A DNA stretch of 64,000 bases from Neoechinorhynchus agilis. Lineage: Eukaryota > Acanthocephala. Position numbers and translations under genes: made by a program. Where the stretch lies: NCBI GenBank assembly GCA_051530055.1, contig CM121343.1, positions 124,001 to 188,000 of the forward strand, written 5' to 3'. The notes under the pieces were generated by a model that saw only the letters and a program-made list of their open reading frames with translations, did no database searches and was not told the DNA's origin. Shown piece after piece: positions 49,747-59,223 of this stretch; position 1 is the first letter of the stretch, and each line of letters starts with the position of its first letter.

Positions 49747-50160
49747 ATGCCTAATAGAGCAGGACAGCAAAATGGGATTGGCCGAAATACAAACCAGGAC
49801 AGAAGCGAGAATTCCGGTGAACTCTCACAGTTGAGAGCGATTTGTTATATGAGCGTGGAGTCAATGGTCTCTTATATGTATAATCTGGAACAAGAAGCCT
49901 TGAACACGCAAGGTCGAGATGCTGTTCCCAGAGGCGAACCTAACTTTTTTCATTCTCACGCTGCACACGAAATAAAAGAACAATGGAAAGTAATTACTGC
50001 TATGTTGGAAGAGCTTCAACACTTCGTTCTTTCAAATGATCCGGGATGTCCATCTATACAAGACATGATAAGAATCCGAGTAATATCGATTAAGGAGAAG
50101 CTGGAACAAGTATCTGAGGACGCAGGTGAAGTGATTAAGTCCAGCATCAAAGAAGAATAA
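49747..50160 (+). CDS. Small predicted helical protein, 137 aa, family not recognised
   Basis: The open frame starts at ATG 49747 and ends at TAA 50158-50160, with AATAAA 45 bp downstream (50205-50210). The N-terminus is polar (MPNRAGQQNGIGRNTNQDRS). The rest predicts as helices: LRAICYMSVESMVSYMYNLE, HAAHEIKEQWKVITAMLEEL, MIRIRVISIKEKLEQVSED. Spacing of the two long helices and an LSNDP turn vaguely recall small Mediator subunits such as MED22, but I would not assign it. The ATG follows directly on ttttttag, a 3'-splice-site-like sequence, so either a 5' UTR intron or a spliced-leader acceptor ends exactly at the start codon. Confidence 0.6.
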   Translation: MPNRAGQQNGIGRNTNQDRSENSGELSQLRAICYMSVESMVSYMYNLEQEALNTQGRDAVPRGEPNFFHSHAAHEIKEQWKVITAMLEELQHFVLSNDPGCPSIQDMIRIRVISIKEKLEQVSEDAGEVIKSSIKEE

Positions 50161-52109
50161 TTGATGAGGAATTAGTTAGATAGATGACAAGCTTTTACGT
50201 AGAAAATAAAGCTTGTTATAGATTGCAATATTTGACACAGTTCAAATTCCTAATTTAGTAGCGTAAATGTATTACAGGTTGAACTGAGCAGACAATTGCT
50301 GTTTCAATGATTTATTTTTCTTAGCGCCTAAACAGAAATTTAGAAAAAATTAAGAAAAAGCAGTTAGAAGTATTATTTAGGTCTTTTTCACCCGGCAAAT
50401 AACACTTGTAATCGTATAACCAGGTACCACATTTTTATATAAATCCATTAGTAAATTTAGGAGATCGAAGCAAATCAATAATATCCGTTTGCGATTGGAA
50501 AACCGTTTTGATTTCCATTTGGAATTTCAAACTGTTCTACGCTCTTTAATAGACACTTAGCGTATAGAATCGTGAGAAAACAAATAATGAAATAATTAAA
50601 GAGAATGATCGACGATTTCAATTTCAAAAAATTCTGAATCTTAAAAAATGATAATAATTTTGATTATTGTACATTCGACCACATTTACAAGTTCAATAGA
50701 TATTAAATTTTAGGAGAAAACAAAATATAAACGAACATTCCCCTTTTCTGCATGGCATTATGATACTAAATAACAAGCATTAAAACTATTTGTTTTTGCT
50801 GCTAATGAGACAAGTCGATTAGGATTTTTAATATAGTCAGTGCTTCGGTATTGCAGTTCGTCTGTGAAAGATATTTGAGTAAACCAATAAAATTATTTTT
50901 AGAATGATGATAGTGTTCTAGTAAATTAAGATGTTTGATAGAACAATATGGAAGCAAAAAGCTTTGTAATTTTCCAAATTTTCAGCAAATTAAACAGAAA
51001 AGATTTATTGGGCGGACTTACATGCACTGGCATCAAATTTGTTTAATTTTAACCGGTCGTACGGATCATCAGTGAAAATTATTTTTGGTTTGTCGCAAAA
51101 AAAGGGTGCTAATAATGCACCGCTGCGTTAAATTAATTTTTGGACTAATAAAAATCTGTCTGGTCAAATAGTTATTCCGAACCGGACAAATAGAAGTTGA
51201 TCGTTAGATGCGATTTTCGCAACATTAAATCTTGATTATCTTCTACGAATCACCAAAAATGGTTTTTTAGGATTTTAACGTATTTGGCATTCAAACTGAA
51301 GATGAGAAAAGCAACTAGAGCTAACCGAGTTTGTTATTAATAATAGTGAAAGTTTTTGTTCACTTTAAGAACTCGTCCAATTCATGATATCAATTGGACT
51401 TTCACTTGTTAAGGTCGCGCTATAAGATATTTTACAAAAACTCAAAAAATATAATTTTCCATTATACAGTGCCTTTTTATATCAAAAGTTTTGGATATGA
51501 GTAGCTACTGATACCAAACACTTGCCTTATAAAGATTAGCCTTGAATTTTACATAAATATCATCTTTCAATTTTCCCAATGTCCACTTAAGTCGTATTTT
51601 TTCACGTATTAATAGGTGACTGGATAAACCGCGGATTAAACACTTTTACAACCTGAAGAAGTCCGACGAGATGGACGAAATATTGTAAAATGAACATAAT
51701 AAATCAATCTCTATATCACCAAACAAAATATATCCACGAACAACTTCTTTACAATAATCAGACCATTGAAGCAAGACTATCAGTTATTTCAAAAATCTAC
51801 GGACTAAATGCGGGAAATTTTGGATACTGGCTCTAAGCTAGAAATCCATTAAGCTCGTCACAATAGTACACTATCTTTAACTTTAAAATTCAATTGAAGA
51901 ACTAATCTTATTTGTAAAATTTTAATTTCAAACGCACACTGAGCAAATAAGATGATCAATAAGCGCACCGATCTGCGACATGTTAAAAAAGCTCGTAAAT
52001 CAAATGGACACACATGTTTCCCACAAACTTTAAATCACTCAAATTTCAATGTTAAAGGAACAGTGAACTTTTAAATTTACGACTACATTATGGTACTCAA
52101 AACAAATGA
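50161..52109. other. Intergenic; contains the 51.6-51.75 kb repeat end
   Basis: Mostly plain AT-rich DNA between two plus-strand genes. Around 51590-51755 there is a dispersed element terminus shared with 15824-15862 and with the loop of the foldback at 16545-16692, including a hammerhead-like core. Nothing else is recognised. Confidence 0.5.
51590..51755 (+). repeat. Dispersed retroelement terminus with hammerhead-like core
   Basis: At 51653-51680 the plus strand has CTGAAGA, an extra A, GTCC, an 8-nt loop, GGAC, then GAAA. The bases flanking the core (ttttacaa before, ttgtaaaa after) also pair. The following aaatcaatctctatatcacc and aaacaaaatatatccac recur inverted near 15824-15862 and 16530-16560. 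Penelope-like elements are the best-known eukaryotic retroelements with hammerhead motifs at their ends, so I tentatively place it there. Confidence 0.55.
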
Positions 52110-52135
52110 TATAAATACCAACGATAGCATTCAGT
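52110..52135 (+). promoter_or_regulatory. Probable core promoter of the glycine-rich gene (TATA and initiator)
   Basis: TATAAATA at 52110-52117 precedes TCAGT at 52131-52135, a common initiator form, by ~20 bp. Downstream, catcag|gtaaaac (52155) can act as a 5' UTR donor, with an acceptor near 52221 (gaaatag) just before the ATG at 52235. Splicing would remove an out-of-frame upstream ATG at ~52210. Confidence 0.5.
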
Positions 52136-52234
52136 TTAGCACCAACATCATCAGGTAAAACTTTCCCTTCGATCTTTACAGTAAGTAAATCCTGTAATAA
52201 CATGCAAAATGAATATTGAAATAGCTACTACGAT

Positions 52235-53496
52235 ATGTACCATCTACGGGCTTTTGCGGCCATCATTGCTATGGTCTTGATTAGTAATACATTCGCTGCT
52301 TTTTATCCGTACCCTTATGGTTATAAAAGGTAAACATTAGAAATTGAACCACGAGCAAAGTATGCTTATGATTTTTGTAGATTTTACAAACAAGGATATG
52401 GTGCTGGAGGAGGATTTTATGCAAAAGGTTACGGAATGCGTGGAGGTTCTATTCAAGGTGGAATCATTGATCAAGGTGGCATGTATGCTCGCGGGGGCAT
52501 GTTAGGAGGCGCTAAAGTATATGGAGGAATCGGAATGGCGGAGGGAGCCGGAATTTTAGGCCGTTCTAAATTAGCCGGTGTTGGTGGGATTGTTGGTGGA
52601 CGTCAAGTAGTCGGCGGCGGAGGAGGCATTATTGGAGGAGGAGGAATCTATGGGCGTTCTGGAATCATTAGTGGTGCAGGCTTATATGGAGGCCGTGGAA
52701 TATACGGCGCAAAATTATATGGAGGCCGTGGAATATACGGCGCAGGATTGTATGGAGGCCGTGGAATCTACGGCGCAGGATTATATGGAGGCCGTGGAAT
52801 ATACGGCGCAGGATTGTATGGAGGCCGTGGAATATACGGCGCAGGATTATATGGAGGCCGTGGAATATACGGCGCAGGATTGTATGGAGGCCGTGGAATA
52901 TACGGCGCAGGATTGTATGGAGGCCGTGGAATCTACGGCGCAGGATTGTATGGAGGCCGTGGAATATACGGCGCAGGATTGTATGGAGGCCGTGGAATCT
53001 ACGGGGCTGGAATGTATGGAGGCCGTGGAATCTACGGCGCAGGATTGTATGGAGGCCGTGGAATCTACGGGGCTGGAATGTATGGAGGCCGTGGAATCTA
53101 CGGGGCTGGAATGTATGGAGGCCGTGGAATCTACGGGGGTGTCATAGGCGGCGGGCGTTTTGGTGGATACGGGAAATATGGTTACCACCGACATGCAGCT
53201 TGTAGAAGATGGTAATATTTTTGCTAATTGGCAACCAAACCGCTAATGATTACTTTTAGGAAGTTGATTTCCCCCAGTTTGGGATACGGTGTAGTAAGCA
53301 TATATGGTAGACCATGTGTAAGATTAAAGGAACTATACAAATATCTCAATAATAATTGTAACATTTAGGCACGACCAATCTATCGACCATGGGTCGGAGG
53401 AATGGTAATAATATCGCTTAATTTAAATTTCTTTTAATAATGCAATTTATTTAGATGAGGCCATGGGGTGGCGTGCCGTATGGCCATAACTACTGA
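52235..53496 (+). CDS. Secreted glycine/tyrosine-rich protein with ~13 tandem 11-aa repeats
   Basis: Five coding exons: 52235-52329, 52381-53211, 53260-53293, 53369-53404 and 53455-53496. Introns are 51, 48, 75 and 50 bp, all GT-AG and frame-consistent. The first exon encodes a signal peptide (MYHLRAFAAIIAMVLISNTF, then AA). The mature chain begins FYPYPYGYKRFYKQGYGAGG. The core is about 13 copies of YGGRGIYGAGL/M, each 33 bp and nearly identical in DNA (tatggaggccgtggaatata), so recently amplified. The end reads YHRHAACRRWKLISPSLGYG, then VARPIYRPWVGGMMRPWGGV and PYGHNY. Composition fits a cuticle, shell, silk-like or antimicrobial glycine-rich secreted protein; sequence alone does not decide. 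AATAAA at 53593-53598 follows the stop by ~97 bp. The antisense and +1 frames over the repeat are also open, but only as by-products of the 33-bp periodicity. Confidence 0.9.
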
Positions 53497-53837
53497 TCAC
53501 TTAGAAAGTAGCTGAAAACAACTGCAAGTTACGCTTCAACGAAAACAATGACTTTAACTTTCGCTAACCATTGTTTCGCGCGTTCTGCAATCAATAAATC
53601 GTTTCCGCCGCGAGTTATTAGAAAGCATGAATTATATGTTTCTAAAATTGACCCGATTTATTATAAGTAGTGCGTAGTGGTATCACTACGGATTCGAAAC
53701 TTATTTTACAGTACAAATCATTTATTCAGAAATATTTTGCCATCATTAACTCGCTTTTGCCGTACTTTTGAATTTGATATTCAAAAACGTCAAACTCACT
53801 TTAGCCCTTTCTTTAGGTAGTTTTGTCGCCTCAGATT
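53497..53837. other. 3' flank of the glycine-rich gene
   Basis: Contains the gene's poly(A) signal near 53593 and otherwise unremarkable AT-rich DNA up to the inverted element. Confidence 0.5.
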
Positions 53838-55257
53838 TAAATTCACTGATTTATTTCTGATATTTCACGTCTGATAATTCTGAAATTTCCCCAAGGTTTG
53901 ACAACTAAAACACAAGTGTTATCCTGTAGACTAGATATTGCCGGGCAATGGGTGGGTCAAAACTCTGTTCTTGGACTCATTGTCGATTCGAAACCTCTAA
54001 GCTAGAGCACCACTGTCTTCTCAATGGCAATTTTAAACGGATGCTGGCTTTATTACCTTCCATTGGTTGAACTAAGCAGCCTATTTCAATGGCTTCCATT
54101 ATAAAACGATTTCGTAAATATGGTTGTACGCTTATCACACATTCGCGCCATTAAAATCAATTTGATGTCCACATTTCACCGCATGATTTGATAAGGCTGA
54201 GAAAGCATCATAAAGTCCACATTCATATCTGTGCTATGAAAACATTTTGCAGATTTCCCGTTTGGTATGTCTCACACATTTGAATGGGCAGTCTTTGCAG
54301 TGGACGGCAAATGCCACTTCATCGTATTTTGGCTTATTTTTCAATATACCTGCAAAGTTGCCACCCTATTAGTATACAAAATGATCGTCTTGTCCAGGTT
54401 ACGCAAATCCCGTCTTAGGTTCGATTGAATTTCATTATCCACAAATTTTATCCGTATATATTTTGGTTTATCATTCTGAGTACCTGTCATGATTCTTTTC
54501 TCGTGTCTATTTGCGGTGTTTCTGGCTTTGTGGAAAGATCTTCGCCGATTCGAGATAGTCACTTGCTTTCAGAGCTTGAGTAATCAAACGTATTTCAGCT
54601 TGCCGTAACCTGTAAGTAGAGCGTATTTTGTGCACTATCAAAAACAGGGACACTACTGCCGATATCTTATATGACTCCGGAGTGAAACGAGAACAGAATC
54701 ATTACATGTACTGCGATTGATTCTATTGCTTTCATCACCGAAAAATACATATATATGAACAACTTCTCTACAAAAACCCAAATATATAGACGTCCACTGC
54801 AAAGACTGCCCATTCAAATGTGTGAGACATACCAAACGGGAAATCTGCAAAATGTTTTCATAGCACAGATATGAATGTGGACTTTATGATGCTTTCTCAG
54901 CCTTATCAAATCATGCGGTGAATTGTGGACATCAAATTGATTTTAATGGCGCGAATGTGTGATAAACGTACAACCATATTTACGAAATCGTTTTATAATG
55001 GAAGCCATCGAAATAGGCTGCTTAGTTCAACCAATGGAGGGCAATAAAGCCAGCATCAGTTTAAAATTGCCATTGAGAAGACAGTGGTACTCCAGCTTAA
55101 AGGTTTCGAATTGACAATGAGTCCAGGAACAGAGTTTTGACCCACACATTGCCCGACAATATCTAGTCTACAGGATAACGCTTGTGTTTTAGATGGCAAA
55201 CCTTGGGGAAATGTCGGAATTATCCGACGTGAAATATCAGAAATAAATCAGTGAATT
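53838..55257. mobile_element. Penelope-like element in palindromic form (two ~470-bp inverted arms)
   Basis: The left arm (53838-54310) and right arm (54785-55257) are inverses at roughly 95% identity. For example, cgtttggtatgtctcacaca (left) appears inverted in the right arm. The left arm and part of the ~475-bp centre, read on the minus strand, give KYIRIKFVDNEIQSNLRRD, then DEVAFAVHCKDCPFKCVRHT, RYECGLYDAFSALSNHAVKC and GHQIDFNGA. The end block matches the GIY-YIG-type nuclease end of Penelope-like proteins (CxxC ... LxNHxxxxxHxIDF). The element is fragmentary and inactive. Inverted head-to-head or tail-to-tail copies are a known outcome of Penelope-like insertion. Its right edge directly joins a LINE at 55258. 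Confidence 0.75.
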
Positions 55258-57997
55258 GAAATCGAGGAGGGGAAAGTACGGCGCCTTGGGGGACTCCTTT
55301 AAATATGGGCAGAGAAGAGGAGCAAGAAGTTCCACATTGGATATATTGTTTGCGGTTGGAGAGGAAAGAGTAAATCCAAGCGAGTTGCCAGGTTGGGAGG
55401 CCGAAGGAAGCACATGATTGGAGGAGAAGGGAGTGATCTACCGACTCGAACGCTCTGGAAATATCCAGTTGCACGAGACGGACGGTTGATTCTGGATTAG
55501 AATCTAAGCTGCGACCAAGGAGGGCACCAGAACAAGAGTAATTGGGACGGAAAGCGAATTGCGAAGGGGATATGTTTTTGAGGAAGAAGGCAAGTAGGCG
55601 GGTTTTAAAACATTTTTCTAAGATTTTAGAGAAAGGTGAGAGGATAGAGACGGGACGAAAGGATGTGGGGGAAATCGGCTTATCGTTTTTGGGTAGGGGG
55701 ACGACACGGTCTTCCTTGAGACACAATGGGAAAGAGCTCAGTAGAAAGCTAAGGTTCGTTATGTGCGTTAGAGGATCGATAAGTTCCGGGATGATGAAAC
55801 GAATTGCCCAATTTGGGATAGTCGAATTAGGGGAAGAATGGTGGGGCAGCCGTTTAAGGATCTCTAGGATTTCGAAAGGGGAAACTAACGAAGGGCATGT
55901 ATGAATGGGCGAGTCGGAAAGTGAGAAGGGAGCTTGGGACAATGGATGGGAGGTTTGGGGAGGACAGAGGTTTTTATCCATGGAGTTAAGGATTGAGAGG
56001 AGATCAGATTTGGGGAGAGATGCGAAGCGGGTGGATCTACCAAGACCAGTGACATTTTTTATTTCACGCCACCAGCTTCGATTGGGAACGGACGAGAGAC
56101 GAGATGAGAGGAATAATTTGCGATCTGTACGGATGCGTTTGGTCAGTGTGGAGTGGAGGGAGGGGTAAGCGGGATTGCCTGACCGGAAAGCTTTGGTGAC
56201 CTGCATTTGAAAGGTTTTTAGAAAAGGCGAGAACCGTGGAGGGTCGCGGTTCGAGATTCGTATTGTTTTGCGAGGAATGGAGGTCTTCATCGCAGATTCT
56301 ATTAGATATAACAAAGAGCCCATTGCAATCGAGGGGTCGGTGCCAAAGATGGTAGAGCGGTTTTGCGTGATAAGAGAATTGACACATACAGCAAAGGATT
56401 GGGTATGATGATCACGTTTATCCCAGACAACGTAGGGGTCGGAAAAGGAACGTTTTTGAGGTGATGAGGGGGAGAGAAGGATGGAGCAATGGTCAGACGA
56501 AGAACGAGTTGGGAAAGATGAGAAAGTGAGGACGGGATCGGCAGTTTGTTAAAATCGCCCAATATGATGAAGTGATTTGAGGAAATGGAAAGTAGGTCAG
56601 TAAATAGGTGGTCTATTTGTTGAAGTGTGTTGGGGATGTTTGAGGAAGGAGGGCGATAAAGGCCAGCGGTAGAGATCTCACGTTGGCCATTGCGGAGGGC
56701 GAGATGAAGTTGGATGTGAAGTCATTCAAGATCGTCGGAGATGAAAAGGCAGGGTGAAGAGCAATGGTAAGGGAGAGAGGCGCGGATAAAGATCGATATT
56801 CCTCCCCCGTTTCGGAAGTCCCTTGTGAGGTGAAAAGCTTGAAAGTTTGGAAGGAAGGAAGATAATTTGCTATGGGGTGAGAGTCATGTTTCCGTAATTA
56901 CAAGGATGTAGGCGTTGCAAGAAGAGGCCACTATATAGAGCTCATCCAGTTTGGGGAGGAGGCTGCGGATGTTAGAATAAAAGATTATTGGAAAGGGATG
57001 TTTAGAAGGGACATGAGGGGTGGACACTGACGGAGAGGGTTGAAGCTGCGCAGAGAGAGAAGGGATGGGAGTTGGCCGATGGGGTAGTTCGTAAGGGATT
57101 CGTGGGTGGACATTGTAGTGAGGAGTGATTTGAGTGTAGGGACCATAAGGGGGAACTGCGCATGCGGGATGAAGTCGGGGGGCAAGAGGATATTGAGAGT
57201 TGAAGAGGTGGTCGTAAGAGGTGAGGTAGTGTGAGCGTACAAGGTATTTTTCGCTTCTGAGGGGCGAAGCGAAAATTTCCAGATTTGGTAGGTTGCAGAT
57301 TAGTGGTTTTAGGCAGATGAGAGATGAGTGGAGGCAGGGATGAGAGGGGTTTAGGATGAGTTAATTTACGAGGCGAGGGATGCTTAACGTAGTCGTTGAA
57401 GGATGGTAGGGGTGTGTGCTTTTTACTAGAAAATCGAGGTACAGTAGAGAAGGTGGTATGTTTTGATGGGGCTAACGTTGAAACGTAATCGTAGAAGGAT
57501 GGAAGGGGTTTATGGTTTTTTCTAGCAGTACGGGGTGCTAGAGAGGAGGTGGAGGATTTAGATGAAGCCTAGGATGAAGGGGGGTTCGGTTTTAATCGTG
57601 TAGCAGAGTGAGACTTAGAGTGCAGGGACGAGGGAAGGGTGGTATGATAGATGATAGGAGCGGAATTAAGGAGGGGAAAAGATTGTTGAAGAGAAGTCGA
57701 ATTTGAGTGTGGAGAGGAGTCTTGGAGGGCGCCGACAGCAAAGGGTGGGTGGACAGTATTTAAAGAGTGAAGCGAGGGAGAAGAGGAGGTTTGGGGTGGG
57801 GAAACTGAAGATGGAAGGGGTTTGGGTTTGGGAGTGGTTAGTGTTTGAGTACTTATTGGGAAGGGGGGGGGAACCGGAGAACACGGTTTGAGCAAGGCGG
57901 TACAGGGTATCGTTGGCCCGTGCAAAACGGCGTGGCAAATTGTGTACAATACGCAATCCAATAAATTCGGGTTGTACTTATTAGCTACGGCGATCAA
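55258..57997 (-). mobile_element. LINE (jockey/CR1-like), 5' two-thirds: ORF1-like tail, endonuclease and most of the RT
   Basis: This is the longest copy of the family. On the minus strand a proline/serine-rich, ORF1-like frame lies at 57997-57569. An APE-type endonuclease segment includes MGDFNKLPIPSSL (~56560) and a downstream S-D-H-containing stretch. The RT frame (56323-55220) includes KEDRVVPLPKNDKP, FRPVSILSPFSKILEKCFKT, SQFAFRPNYSCSGALL, LVQLDISRAFESVDHSLLL, WIYSFLSNRKQYIQCG and FKGVPQGAVLSP. It is cut there, before the FADD box, exactly where the Penelope-like arm starts at 55257. The endonuclease portion has frame changes. The antisense strand has long open frames, which are by-products. 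Confidence 0.88.
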
Positions 57998-58265
57998 TAT
58001 ACAGCTTCAGATATAGCAAATTCTAGGACGAGTTTTCACGACGTGACAATGACAAATACTATTACCGATATCCACAGGGTGAATCTTACCAGGACCTCGT
58101 TGCACGGCTGGAACCCGTTATTTTAGCCATAGAACGAATGGAAAGTGTCCTTGTGATATGCCATCAGGCCGTAGCGAGGTGCCTGATTGGATATTTCCGA
58201 GGAATCGCGCCAGAATTAACGCCGTATATTCCCGTTCCATTACATACAGTAGTAAGAATTTCGTC
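57995..58265 (+). pseudogene. Inverted partial copy of the PFKFB gene
   Basis: Plus-strand 58022-58262 is about 98% identical to the complement of 59455-59690 in the PFKFB gene and encodes the same [20 protein letters not shown], then [20 protein letters not shown]. Only about five substitutions are visible by eye. Similarity fades gradually toward 57995 and stops sharply at ~58262 (aatttc). No start, kinase half or C-terminus is present, so it cannot make an enzyme. It lies 1.2 kb from the 3' end of the gene in opposite orientation, next to the LINE's 5' end. Confidence 0.9.
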
Positions 58266-59223
58266 TAACTGTCGCTGCGCATCCGAAAGCTCGATGAGTA
58301 TGTACCAGTCGAAACCCTATGGCCGATCTTCGTTCAAAATAAATAGCCGTTATTCACCAGCGCCACGTATTGCTTTATCTTATTGGATTTCGAGTAACAG
58401 TCATCCACACTCATGCGGGTAGTTCGTTATAATAATTTCGGAAAATAATACGATCTATAAACTGCTTTCATCGGTTGTGCGTATATTTTGTAAAGTTAGA
58501 TTAGCTAAGAGAAATGGAAAACGGTTATTCAAATCACACAGTCTTATTAATCGGCTTTTTCATAATTAAAAAAGATATCTGATGAATGTTTGTGAAAGAA
58601 ATCCATTTTGAATTTAGCAAATAGTAAACACAAGAAAGGTTTGGCCTGGTAAATTCACTTGTGTTACCATTAATCTTGTAGTTTTAAACACTCCAGCAAC
58701 GTCTGAATATATTTGCTATTTCAAGAATGGCATTGACTTATGTGTTCTTAGAGAAAATTCATTGAAATTTATTCCATAGAAGTATTGCGCTTTTATGGAA
58801 GGTTTGAGCATCTTCAGGAATTATTGAAACTTTCTGGAATTGATATTTCTTCAGTGCGTAAAAATGCCTTCGAGGCTTCTATAGAAAGATTGTTTGCGAT
58901 CGTTTAAACAGTGGGTTCGGACACGACTTGAGCCGAAAAGATTGGAAGGTACTATAAATCGACCGTACAGTGAATTGAAGAGTATATTTATTAAAGCTTC
59001 CGATGGCATAAGAAAAACTGAAGTTACATTTCCAAACATTGTTCTCGTTTGATAAATAATTTGAACATTGTTGATGGGTACAGCTATTTATTTAGCGTTT
59101 TATATGAGTATGGCCCACATGAGTGCACCAAACTCCAGGGTAGCATGCTAGTAAAGTAAAACAGTCGAACGTGTAGTAAAGTTGGAGGATATATATGCAC
59201 TAACGTACATGGACAATACCTGA
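58266..59223. other. AT-rich spacer between the PFKFB fragment and the PFKFB gene
   Basis: Contains the PFKFB 3' UTR on its right side. No gene, RNA or repeat is recognised. A 62-residue minus frame at 58851-59039 has no features. Confidence 0.5.

Noticed and set aside
52632-53194. 171-residue plus-strand and 115-residue minus-strand frames over the glycine-rich repeat
   Set aside because: Both follow from the 33-bp periodicity; the spliced frame with signal peptide and short GT-AG introns explains the locus.
55542-56168. Plus-strand frames of 120 and 87 residues
   Set aside because: Antisense of the LINE reverse-transcriptase frame.
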